Position numbers and translations under genes: made by a program. DNA of 6,946 bases, from positions 1-6,946 of the forward strand of contig JASLXP010000639.1 of the NCBI GenBank assembly GCA_030740295.1, given 5' to 3'. The notes below the pieces were generated by a model. It had not been told where the DNA came from and made no database searches. It was given only the letters and a program-made list of their open reading frames with translations. The stretch is from Planctomycetota bacterium. Its GTDB lineage: Bacteria > Planctomycetota > PUPC01 > JACPCR01. This document shows, piece after piece, positions 1 to 6,919 of this stretch (position 1 is the stretch's first letter; each line of letters begins with the position of its first letter).

Positions 1-784
1 TCCCAAACAGCATCGTGATGCCGAACGGAGTTGTATACATGGGCCGCATTAACACCGGATTAACAACCAGCAGCGCCCCAAAAACAAGGAACGGCATAGC
101 AGATAAAACCATCGCCTGGAGCCGGCCCTGGCTCGTCAACGCTTTTATCTTTCCATCTAATATAAACCGCTCCCGAATTGTGGCGGCTATGTTGTCAAGC
201 ACATCCGTCAGATTGCCCCCAAGCTCCTGCGCCACTCTCACTGCTGAGACAAGTAGATCCAAATCTTCGCTCGGCATCCTTTCCTTTAGCTTGGCCAGGG
301 CCTCCACAGGAGGCATGCCGAGATGGATCTGTTGATTCATGACCCGAAATTCCTGGCTTATTGGATTAGGCATTTCACGTTCAATTAGCTGCAGGCATTG
401 CGTCAGGCTTAACCCCGAGCGTAGCCCTCGGCCAACAGCATCAATGGCTCCAGGCAACAACTTCACGAACTGAATTTCGCGCCTTCGCTTCATTAACAGA
501 ATTGTCAACCGCGGCAGCCAGAATCCAATCGCGCCACAGATAAATGCCACACTCCACAGCGAAAATGACAGCAGGCCCACGGCCCCGAACAGGAAAAATA
601 CAAGTACGGATAAATACAGAAGGTGTTGCGGGCGAAACGATAAATAAAGCGCCGCAAGAGTTCCTTCCGCACCCCTGACGTATTTCTCCTCATAGGACTC
701 CCATCCCCTGCTGAACAATTCAATCCCTGCATAAACAAACAGGGCAGTCCCCGCGAAAAGTGTTGTTGGCAAAGCAAATATCAC
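1..784 (-). CDS. tadB: TadB inner-membrane platform protein, incomplete at window edge
   Basis: Inner-membrane platform protein of the Tad pilus (GspF/T2SSF superfamily), partner of CpaF/TadA. The frame starts at GTG 784 and is open for 261 codons to the window edge; some tens of residues are missing. Seen: a hydrophobic segment at about residues 2-20, two more at about 54-91 (start HLLYLSVLVFFLFGAVG), then a cytoplasmic T2SSF domain with FVKLLPGAIDAVGRGLRSGL (106-125) and a conserved LVSAVRVAQELGGNLTDVL (178-196), followed by IRER, and another membrane segment at about 224-241. These are characteristic TadB features. Start choice: the cpaF TAG lies in the same frame two codons before GTG, and the first in-frame ATG (residue 98) would lose the membrane segments, so GTG (or TTG four codons later) is needed. 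No strong ribosome site is visible, so translation is probably coupled to cpaF. tadC would be expected next. Confidence 0.93.
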   Translation of the reverse strand, partial: MIFALPTTLFAGTALFVYAGIELFSRGWESYEEKYVRGAEGTLAALYLSFRPQHLLYLSVLVFFLFGAVGLLSFSLWSVAFICGAIGFWLPRLTILLMKRRREIQFVKLLPGAIDAVGRGLRSGLSLTQCLQLIEREMPNPISQEFRVMNQQIHLGMPPVEALAKLKERMPSEDLDLLVSAVRVAQELGGNLTDVLDNIAATIRERFILDGKIKALTSQGRLQAMVLSAMPFLVFGALLVVNPVLMRPMYTTPFGITMLFG

Positions 785-790
785 AGCGGC

Positions 791-2431
791 CTACTCATTA
801 AAGAGACCCAAATCAACGGGAACGTTTCTAGACCTTAATTCGTGAACGAATTTAGGCACCGCCCCTGTTGCTCGGTACTTTCCAATAATAACGCCATCAT
901 CGTCTTGGCCCGAAGATTCAAAACGGAAGAGGTCCTGCATTATGATCGCGTCTCCCTCCTGCCCGGTAAGCTCTGAAATCGAGATAATTTTTCTTGTGCC
1001 GTCAGGCATCCTTGCCTGATGGATGATTATATGGACTGCAGAGGCAATCTGATCCCGTATCGCTTTTACCGGCAGATCCATGCCCGCCATCAGTACGAGA
1101 GTTTCGAGGCGATTCAAGGCATCCCTGGCCGAATTAGCGTGCAAGGTAGTCAGCGAGCCGTCATGGCCTGTATTCATTGCTTGAAGCATATCAAGTGCTT
1201 CCCCGCCGCGGCATTCCCCAATGATGATTCTGTCCGGCCGCATGCGCAGGCTGTTAACCAACAGCTTCCGGACAGGGATGGCGCCTTCACCCTCTATATT
1301 CGCTGGTTTCGCTTCAAGGGGAATGACATGAGGCTGGTGCAGCCTCAATTCCGCTGCATCCTCAATAGAAACGATTCTCTCTTCTTCTGGAATGAAAGAT
1401 GAAAGGACGTTCAGCAGTGTTGTTTTTCCTGACCCTGTTCCGCCTGATACGAGCACATTTCGCCGATACTGGACTGCCAGCCTCAAGAATACCGCCATGT
1501 TTTCCGTCAGACTATCCCTTTGAATCAGGTCGTGAATATCAAACCTCTTGGATGGGAATTTTCTTATAGTGACGACCGGCCCAATCAGGGAAAGCGGCGG
1601 AATGATTGCATTCACTCTTGACCCATCCGGCAGACGGGCATCAACCATCGGGCTCGACTCGTCTATCCTTCTACCAATCGGAGCTAATATCCTCCGAATG
1701 ATATTCATGAGCTGGTCGACGTCTGTGAAGCTTTTATCTGTCTGAGTGATCCTTCCTTTCTGCTCGATGAATATCGTATCGAAATTATTTATCATCACTT
1801 CGTCGACCGTTTCGTCCTCCAGGAACATCTCAAGCGGGCCGTAGCCGAGGGCTTCATCCAGCAATTCGGCCACAAGCGCGTCGTCCTGAAAATCTGAGGC
1901 TATTTCATCTGATAAAAGCTGGTTGATTATTTCTTTCGTGCGAGCCCGAAGAACTTCAAAGGCAGTGCTCGCAAAATCGAGTTTAACTAATTCCGGATGG
2001 TTCTGAAGTTTGCCGTGAATCCTTCGCCGCAATTCCCTTGTGATGACGGTCCCTTTCCTTGCAGATGAAGTATCCGAGACCGTCTCAGGAAAGGGGAGCT
2101 CTTCCTCGAGTGATTCTTGAGACTCAGAATCAAAGCCGCTTTCTTCAAGCAACTCCAGCTTGAATTTGCCGACCAGAACCTTATCGCCCGCTGAGAACAA
2201 CCGCAGGTCATCTACTTTACTTTCATTCAGAAGAGTACCCGCAGTGCTATCCAAATCCATGACGTGCACACTCTCGCCGTCCATGGTGATCTGGCAATGA
2301 TGCGAAGAAACGCTTTCGTGGGGAAGGATCAGATCGTTGTCCTTCTTTCGACCGACTTTGAATGGGGTCTTACTCAGTTTTAGTCGTTTGCGTTTTGCAG
2401 AGACTAAATCGGTGACAATCAAACAGTACAT
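791..2431 (-). CDS. cpaF: FHA-domain CpaF/TadA secretion ATPase
   Basis: Cytoplasmic hexameric ATPase of the GspE/VirB11 superfamily, CpaF/TadA branch, which powers assembly of the Tad pilus with TadB/TadC. Seen: an N-terminal FHA domain (about residues 1-96) with GR at 27-28, ND at 32-33, VSSHHCQI (41-48) and DLDSTAGTLLN (59-69), matching the phosphothreonine-binding loops; an acidic Ser/Glu linker (about 97-125); then the CpaF body. Walker A is GGTGSGKTT (330-338, Lys336), the Asp box is IVSIEDAAEL (353-362), Walker B is RIIIGECRGGEA (401-412, Glu406) and the His box is GHDGSLTTLHANS (422-434). All ATPase motifs are intact. At 546 residues it exceeds a plain CpaF by about the FHA domain. 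ATG start at 2431 has only a weak purine-rich stretch upstream. tadB follows 6 nt after the stop in the same frame. The FHA domain suggests control by a Ser/Thr kinase (inference). Confidence 0.96.
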   Translation of the reverse strand: MYCLIVTDLVSAKRKRLKLSKTPFKVGRKKDNDLILPHESVSSHHCQITMDGESVHVMDLDSTAGTLLNESKVDDLRLFSAGDKVLVGKFKLELLEESGFDSESQESLEEELPFPETVSDTSSARKGTVITRELRRRIHGKLQNHPELVKLDFASTAFEVLRARTKEIINQLLSDEIASDFQDDALVAELLDEALGYGPLEMFLEDETVDEVMINNFDTIFIEQKGRITQTDKSFTDVDQLMNIIRRILAPIGRRIDESSPMVDARLPDGSRVNAIIPPLSLIGPVVTIRKFPSKRFDIHDLIQRDSLTENMAVFLRLAVQYRRNVLVSGGTGSGKTTLLNVLSSFIPEEERIVSIEDAAELRLHQPHVIPLEAKPANIEGEGAIPVRKLLVNSLRMRPDRIIIGECRGGEALDMLQAMNTGHDGSLTTLHANSARDALNRLETLVLMAGMDLPVKAIRDQIASAVHIIIHQARMPDGTRKIISISELTGQEGDAIIMQDLFRFESSGQDDDGVIIGKYRATGAVPKFVHELRSRNVPVDLGLFNE

Positions 2432-2489
2432 CTCTCTTTATCCCGTTTTCGAGCTTCATCTCTGATAGTAAATTTCTGAGCGGGCCCGT

Positions 2490-3320
2490 TCATTCCAGAG
2501 TCGGTTGTTGCTGCTGGTCGTCGGGGGCTTTCTCTGGTTGGGGTTCCGGCTGGCCTCTCTGTTCAAGAATCAGGGCGTCAGCAATTTCATTCATGTTCTC
2601 CGTATCAATTGTCTCTGTTTCTTCCTCAATGCCAGTGTCCTCTGGCTTCCGAAGCAAAAGGCCTACATCCCCCGTACGCTGTGCAAACATCAGCAGCCTG
2701 GCGGCGCGAGGATTTACAGCCAGTGTTACTGAGGAATACCCGCCCTGCCTTAAACGCCGGTCACGTTGCAGGCTCATCAGATTCGTCTGGTTATCCACAG
2801 CAAGGACCGGCACGTTGTAGAGCAGGGGCCTCGTATACGTGCCGCCTTTTGATTTAGCGGATTCGTCCGAAAACGAGCCAATAACATCCACCCTGCTGCC
2901 TGGCAGGATGAGGCCGGCAACGCCGGAGATCTGGTCTACTTTGATGGTTACGGCACGCTCGCCTGGCTCGAGCTTGACCGCGGCTTCATCCTTGATGTCA
3001 CTCGGTCCAATAAAATATGTCCATTGCAGGATTTGGCCTCGATCGATGTTAATCATCGGGGTCATCCCCTGAAGCCGATGCTTCTGATAATCCTGAATAT
3101 GGTTGGGATCGGCGAGGTCCTTTGGCACTGGCTTCAATTCGAGAACTCCCAGATCGCTGATTGGCTCGCCTTTCGGCAGCGGCATTCTGGCAGAGAGTAC
3201 CGTTACGGAACTCCGATCCTTCGTCTGCTCTTCCTGTAAACGGAGCATGTACATTCGAAGCCCAATTGCGGCTACCAGGCCAAGGGCAAGGGCAACGACT
3301 AAAGCCAATTTTGCTCTCAA
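2490..3320 (-). CDS. cpaB: Flp pilus assembly protein CpaB/RcpC
   Basis: Periplasmic, membrane-anchored Tad component that in studied systems works with the outer-membrane secretin RcpA/CpaC. Seen: an N-terminal membrane anchor at about residues 4-20, then an SAF-like domain (about 38-102, beginning VTVLSARMPLPKGEPI), then the RcpC/CpaB core with LEPGERAVTIKVDQISGVAG (117-136), LPGSRVDVIGSF (139-150), a strand VPVLAVD (170-176) and SVTLAVNPRAARLLMFAQ (197-214). The tail from about 228 is acidic and ends Gln/Pro-rich, probably disordered. The length, 276 residues, is normal for the family. Start: TTG at 3320 with AGAGGA 7 nt upstream; the first in-frame ATG is residue 23, beyond the membrane anchor, so TTG is strongly preferred. 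It follows orf3 by 27 nt and precedes the ATPase by 58 nt. No secretin gene follows it, unlike common Tad loci where rcpC and rcpA are adjacent. Confidence 0.93.
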   Translation of the reverse strand: MRAKLALVVALALGLVAAIGLRMYMLRLQEEQTKDRSSVTVLSARMPLPKGEPISDLGVLELKPVPKDLADPNHIQDYQKHRLQGMTPMINIDRGQILQWTYFIGPSDIKDEAAVKLEPGERAVTIKVDQISGVAGLILPGSRVDVIGSFSDESAKSKGGTYTRPLLYNVPVLAVDNQTNLMSLQRDRRLRQGGYSSVTLAVNPRAARLLMFAQRTGDVGLLLRKPEDTGIEEETETIDTENMNEIADALILEQRGQPEPQPEKAPDDQQQQPTLE

Positions 3321-3327
3321 CTTCCTA

Positions 3328-3333
3328 TCCTCT
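3328..3333 (-). promoter_or_regulatory. Ribosome binding site AGAGGA for the TTG start of cpaB
   Basis: AGAGGA on the minus strand ends 7 nt before TTG at 3320. It supports the rare start codon, which is also the only start that keeps the N-terminal membrane anchor. Confidence 0.65.
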
Positions 3334-3347
3334 TTTAGATCAAACGA

Positions 3348-3923
3348 CTAAATACCAGATTCCGGGGGCAGCCAATCTTTCACTGCGTGAAGCATAATCG
3401 TCTCGATTCTTCCCGAACCTCTGAGTCGCTGCAAGCTTACCAGGCAACGTTCATGTCCGCGCGCATAGGACATCAAAGGATCAGTCACTTCTTTGGACGC
3501 AAGGAATTCGAATCTGGAATTCCGCTTCCATCCATGTTGATAAAAGCGTGACCGCAGACAATCCAATGCGTCTGAGAATGAGCCCCAGCTTTCATAGATA
3601 ATCAAACTGGCCTCAATATCGCCCAGCCTGTTCTTGGAGGCAAGCAGCGCGGCCCTCGGAGGCACCGGCAACAGTGGAATTTCGTTAGAATCTATCCATT
3701 CATGGGGTTGGATTCGATCAGAGATCTCCGAACCAGCTTCTGGCGAATCATCACTTACTTCGCGCAGGATCTTGGATTCTTCTTGTCCGCTGCCATATGT
3801 TGGTCCAACCTTTACAGATTTGTAATCGAATCTAAACAAAGGCCAAATCGCCACGGCAAGGAATCCGATACAGAATCCTGGTATTTTCGCTCGTTGAATT
3901 TTCTCTTCAGTCGTGAGGGACAT
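3348..3923 (-). CDS. Small single-pass membrane protein of unknown function in the Tad operon
   Basis: Not recognised. The 191-residue product has a cytoplasmic-type start (SLTTEEKIQRAK), one hydrophobic segment at about residues 14-31 (PGFCIGFLAVAIWPLF), a polar Ser/Glu-rich linker, and a C-terminal domain of about 100 residues. That domain reads like an alternating strand-helix-strand fold: a strand (EASLIIYES), a helix (FSDALDCLRSRFYQHGW), then strands around ERCLVSLQRL and RIETIMLHAV. The FY..HGW motif after a helix resembles small envelope proteins with FY...L...GW patterns; this is a weak resemblance from memory, not a family assignment. Start: ATG at 3923 shares its A with the TGA of tadE (TGATG), so it is probably translated by coupling; a TTG one codon earlier is less likely. 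Lying between tadE and cpaB with 1-nt overlap and a 27-nt gap, it is probably a Tad accessory factor in the inner membrane and periplasm. Confidence 0.75.
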   Translation of the reverse strand: MSLTTEEKIQRAKIPGFCIGFLAVAIWPLFRFDYKSVKVGPTYGSGQEESKILREVSDDSPEAGSEISDRIQPHEWIDSNEIPLLPVPPRAALLASKNRLGDIEASLIIYESWGSFSDALDCLRSRFYQHGWKRNSRFEFLASKEVTDPLMSYARGHERCLVSLQRLRGSGRIETIMLHAVKDWLPPESGI

Positions 3924-3925
3924 CA
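3921..3925 (-). promoter_or_regulatory. TGATG stop/start overlap coupling tadE to orf3
   Basis: The tadE stop TGA (3925-3923) and the ATG of the next gene (3923-3921) share one base. No Shine-Dalgarno-like sequence precedes the ATG, so translation of the second gene probably depends on ribosomes finishing tadE. This keeps the two products in linked amounts (inference). Confidence 0.6.
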
Positions 3926-4669
3926 ATTGGGCGCCATTAAACGTGCGTCAAAGTTCTTAAATGTCGGGTATCCCGGCGTTGGAGCTGTGCCATCATTCAG
4001 ACTATTAATTAATTCAGGGGCAAGGTGTTCGCCCTGTTCGTCCCGAGCCCTGCGGACCTTTTCGGTACGAACATTCACGGTATGGCCCGCCCCAGCACCT
4101 GATGGTGTTATCCCCGTACGATACAAAGTGAGATAATCCGGCTCGTATTCGAATTCTGTTCTTGTTCTCGTTCTTGCGTACCAATTGTGAAGCTGGGTTT
4201 CCATGACTTCCAACAACTGCGCGTCTTTTACTGGCGGCGGAACAGCACGACCGGGCGATCCCTCTTCTCCGATGATGATGGTTTCCAGATCATCAAAGAC
4301 GGTGTCAAGATCGATCCCCGTATGGCCTCTGGCCCTCGGCTTTACAGGCTCCTTTTCTCTTGAAACAGGGGGAGGATAGAGAATGCGCTCAATCGCATCG
4401 GGTTCCGGCAAAGTCTCCTTACTCTCTTTTACTCTGTAGCTGCCCTCAAAGCCCTGAAACACTTCGTTGCTTACATAGCCCGATTCGCGGAATCCTTCAC
4501 TCTGATCTCCTGGATGAAACGAGGCAAGGCTTGAACCGTGGATCGACTTTTCACCGAGGATTGCGACTTCTCCAAGATAAATCAGGCCCAATAGAAGCAG
4601 CACGAAAACCGGGAGAATTACGAGAAACTCTACCAGCGCGCTTGCTTTTCTATTTATGTTTGTCCACAT
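3923..4669 (-). CDS. tadE: TadE-like pseudopilin / minor pilin protein
   Basis: Predicted minor pilin-like protein of the Tad pilus, anchored in the inner membrane with its bulk in the periplasm. Seen: a short charged N-terminus (NRK), then ASALVEFLVILPVFVLLLLG (residues 9-28) continuing in a hydrophobic run to about 33. The Glu at 14 followed by Phe in this setting is the TadE signature; in characterised Tad systems pseudopilins are cut before such a hydrophobic segment by the TadV/CpaA peptidase. Whether this one is processed is inference, since the usual small residue plus Glu context is only partly kept. The remaining 215 residues are hydrophilic, Pro- and Glu-rich in the middle, with an RTRTRT run (166-171), and match no domain I recognise. 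ATG start 5 nt after the tadG stop, with no strong ribosome site, suggests coupling to tadG. Its stop overlaps the next gene's ATG. Confidence 0.8.
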   Translation of the reverse strand: MWTNINRKASALVEFLVILPVFVLLLLGLIYLGEVAILGEKSIHGSSLASFHPGDQSEGFRESGYVSNEVFQGFEGSYRVKESKETLPEPDAIERILYPPPVSREKEPVKPRARGHTGIDLDTVFDDLETIIIGEEGSPGRAVPPPVKDAQLLEVMETQLHNWYARTRTRTEFEYEPDYLTLYRTGITPSGAGAGHTVNVRTEKVRRARDEQGEHLAPELINSLNDGTAPTPGYPTFKNFDARLMAPN

Positions 4670-4674
4670 GAGAT

Positions 4675-6915
4675 TTAATGTTGGAGGATCCCTTTCAGGG
4701 CTGGATTTTCCATGTCAAGTAACCGTCCCTCCTGATTCCTCAAGTAGCGAAGCTTGCGACGGACATCTCGTCGCTCTGTTGCTTCTCCCCGGCCGAATGC
4801 TTCGACATCGCTCACATTCTGCCACTTGTCTCTCTTCATCATACGGAAGAAAAAGGGCAGGCCGAAATCGAGCCCTGTTTCATCGACATCATGATCTCTG
4901 ATGTTGTCTGAAACACTAACCAACCTGGCTGACCACATAGGCTCATAAAGGCACTGATATCCAATGTGCGACCATCGTTTCGCTTCTTCGGAGCTGAAAT
5001 AATAGTTCATTTTCTGTTCGGGAATATTTCCCACCATAGATCTGTAACGAAAGCCAACCCTCGCCGAAGCAACAGCGAACAGGCCACTCTCACTTCTTTG
5101 AAAGAATGGGAAAAACGAGTTCTTTTCATTGCCGGATTGGCTGAACACGGGTTTTGGGCCTCGCGTCCAGACGCCAACATTCAATCCATATTTCCAGAAG
5201 GCTTCACTTATCTTCAATGGTCCGGGGCGCGGGAGAGTGACCGATTGATATGGAGGGTTTGATCGTCCGCTGACCTGGTATTGATAAATCCGCACTTCAT
5301 CAATTCCGTCACCATCGTAATCAACACCTCGCTGGCCGATATCCCAGACGGGCCGAGTCTGATAATAAGATTCACCGCTTTCTGACTCACCGGCATCAAT
5401 TCGAAACCACTTGGTCCAACCCGGCAGAATTGCAGCGCCATCCTCAACGCGAGCGGTTGGGTCGTTCTCCATAACCGCATGATATCCAAGCCTGACAGGA
5501 GACTCATGAAGTAGATCCGATGGATCACGGACCAGTTCATACGTCCAGTGTCGTGGTGAATCTCTGACAATTCGATGCCGGCGACGTTCATCTATAATTC
5601 GCCAACGGCCGTCTCCATCTTTCAGCGTGAGGCCGCTAATGTGGAATGAAACGTCCGTCCGAATTCGATAGCTAACGTGCCTGTGCGCGCCAAAGAGAGT
5701 TACACCCCCGGCATCTATGCCAACCTGAACGCCTGGAAGCGATAATCGATTCGGAGGAGAAAAGGCGATTCCCTGAAATTGTACGAGGCTGGGAGGCACG
5801 AAACGACCACCGGGAAAGCTCAGTTGTCGGAAGTACTCCACATCAACTGTTTCCCCACCAACCTCGATCGTCTCTTCCTGGTCGGGCAAATATTCATAGG
5901 CGCCACCTCTTAAAACCATCAGTCGATTATTTTCGTCCCATCGCACTCTTTCGCTGTAGTCCACCTCTTCAGAGTCAACCTCAATCAGAAAAGATCCGTC
6001 ATTGTAAGGAAGAACATGTAGCCTGAGCTCAGCACTTTCCAGGCTGAATTCCCATGAAGACCCGAAAACCTGCCTTGCTTCCACCAATGTTACTGAGCCT
6101 GTCGCCTCATCAGTAATCTCAATATTCAGAAAAGTAGCACCGTCAGTTTCGAGATTTGCCTTCCAATGTCCCCTTGAAATCAGCCAGTGTGTTGCATCGA
6201 TCTTCTCGAAAATAATGGTCCCGGTTGCAGATTCAGTAATTTCCCACTTATCTTCTTCTTCTTCGATAAACTGAAGCAGATAGCCTCTGTCGTTCGTAAT
6301 CCTCCAGCCTTTCTCAAGTCGTTCTATGTAATAGACAATCCGGTATCCCTGTGCCGGAATAAACTCAGGAGTAGGAAAAAACGCCGCGGCCTCGACACCA
6401 TTTTCTCCTGCTGTCCGAGCTATTTCTTCTGATAGTAACTCGCGCGTTACATGCGCCATGCCTAAAGTCATCTCCGACAGTTTCTTCATCCAGCGCTCTG
6501 CCCTCGGTATCCATGTCCCAGCAGCATCATAGGACTCGTCATACTCTTTCTCAGCATCAACCACTCCAACAACTTCAGGCGGAGCACCTCTCATCGCAAA
6601 CTCAGACAAAACGCCAGAAACAACCACATCAACCGAATGTCGCATGGCTCCATAGTAACTGTATGCGATCGCTTCGTTGGCCAATGCAATGGAGCTCAAC
6701 GTATTTGCTTCAACCAAAGCAGCAGAATAGGCAGCCGAATCAGCAGCTTCCTGCAGTTGCAGCTTTTTATTCTTCAGAACAGCAACATTGTGAACCAAAG
6801 CCACCATCGGCAAGATAAACAGCATCGAGATTGCACCGATTACCAATGCCTGCCCGGATTCATCTCTGATAAATCCAGGATACGTGCTCATGCTATGACG
6901 GCTGCCAGGCTCCAA
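4675..6915 (-). CDS. tadG: TadG-like Flp pilus-assembly protein, very large
   Basis: Predicted inner-membrane-anchored protein of the Tad pilus machine with a large periplasmic part. Seen: a short basic N-terminus, one hydrophobic segment at about residues 22-46 that begins DESGQALVIG, then the segment QLQEAADSAAYSAAL (52-66), the hallmark of the TadG/TadE-like N-terminal family. The C-terminal part has ASARVGFR (616-623) and LYEPMWSARLVSV (656-668), which resemble the conserved end of large TadG-like proteins. Between them lies a beta-rich region with Trp-led repeats (204-330 and 438-457) and a calcium-loop-like DYDGDGIDE (532-540). At 746 residues it is longer than a classical TadG, and it lacks a visible von Willebrand A motif. 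Start: TTG at 6915 has AAGGAG 7 nt upstream; the ATG at 6891 (residue 9) is the alternative but has no clear ribosome site. The frame stays open to the window edge. It is followed by tadE after 5 nt. The family call is fairly sure; the role of the middle region is unknown. Confidence 0.8.
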   Translation of the reverse strand: MEPGSRHSMSTYPGFIRDESGQALVIGAISMLFILPMVALVHNVAVLKNKKLQLQEAADSAAYSAALVEANTLSSIALANEAIAYSYYGAMRHSVDVVVSGVLSEFAMRGAPPEVVGVVDAEKEYDESYDAAGTWIPRAERWMKKLSEMTLGMAHVTRELLSEEIARTAGENGVEAAAFFPTPEFIPAQGYRIVYYIERLEKGWRITNDRGYLLQFIEEEEDKWEITESATGTIIFEKIDATHWLISRGHWKANLETDGATFLNIEITDEATGSVTLVEARQVFGSSWEFSLESAELRLHVLPYNDGSFLIEVDSEEVDYSERVRWDENNRLMVLRGGAYEYLPDQEETIEVGGETVDVEYFRQLSFPGGRFVPPSLVQFQGIAFSPPNRLSLPGVQVGIDAGGVTLFGAHRHVSYRIRTDVSFHISGLTLKDGDGRWRIIDERRRHRIVRDSPRHWTYELVRDPSDLLHESPVRLGYHAVMENDPTARVEDGAAILPGWTKWFRIDAGESESGESYYQTRPVWDIGQRGVDYDGDGIDEVRIYQYQVSGRSNPPYQSVTLPRPGPLKISEAFWKYGLNVGVWTRGPKPVFSQSGNEKNSFFPFFQRSESGLFAVASARVGFRYRSMVGNIPEQKMNYYFSSEEAKRWSHIGYQCLYEPMWSARLVSVSDNIRDHDVDETGLDFGLPFFFRMMKRDKWQNVSDVEAFGRGEATERRDVRRKLRYLRNQEGRLLDMENPALKGILQH

Positions 6916-6919
6916 TCTA

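Noticed and set aside
15..335. 106-residue plus-strand frame opposite tadB
   Set aside because: Antisense to the conserved T2SSF domain, with no recognisable domain of its own.
505..777. 90-residue minus-strand reading frame opening with TTG
   Set aside because: It is out of frame inside tadB; the overlapping GTG frame from 784 encodes clear TadB membrane segments and the T2SSF domain through the whole region.
1019..1402. 127-residue plus-strand frame opposite cpaF
   Set aside because: It is antisense to the conserved Walker B and His box region of the ATPase; its openness is explained by codon constraints of cpaF.
2370..2459. 29-codon minus-strand ORF starting in the cpaB-cpaF gap and overlapping the start of cpaF
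   Set aside because: Its ATG is out of frame with cpaF and the peptide looks like chance; a leader peptide role cannot be supported from one sequence.
2481..2488. CGGGCCCG palindrome just after the cpaB stop
   Set aside because: Only 8 bp with no loop and no T-tract, so not a terminator; too short to call an operator.
3702..4136. 144-residue plus-strand frame across orf3 and the end of tadE
   Set aside because: It crosses the boundary of two well-supported minus-strand genes and shows no domain or plausible start context.
5214..5591. 125-residue minus-strand frame inside tadG
   Set aside because: It lies wholly within the tadG coding region in another frame, has no recognisable motif and no ribosome site of note.
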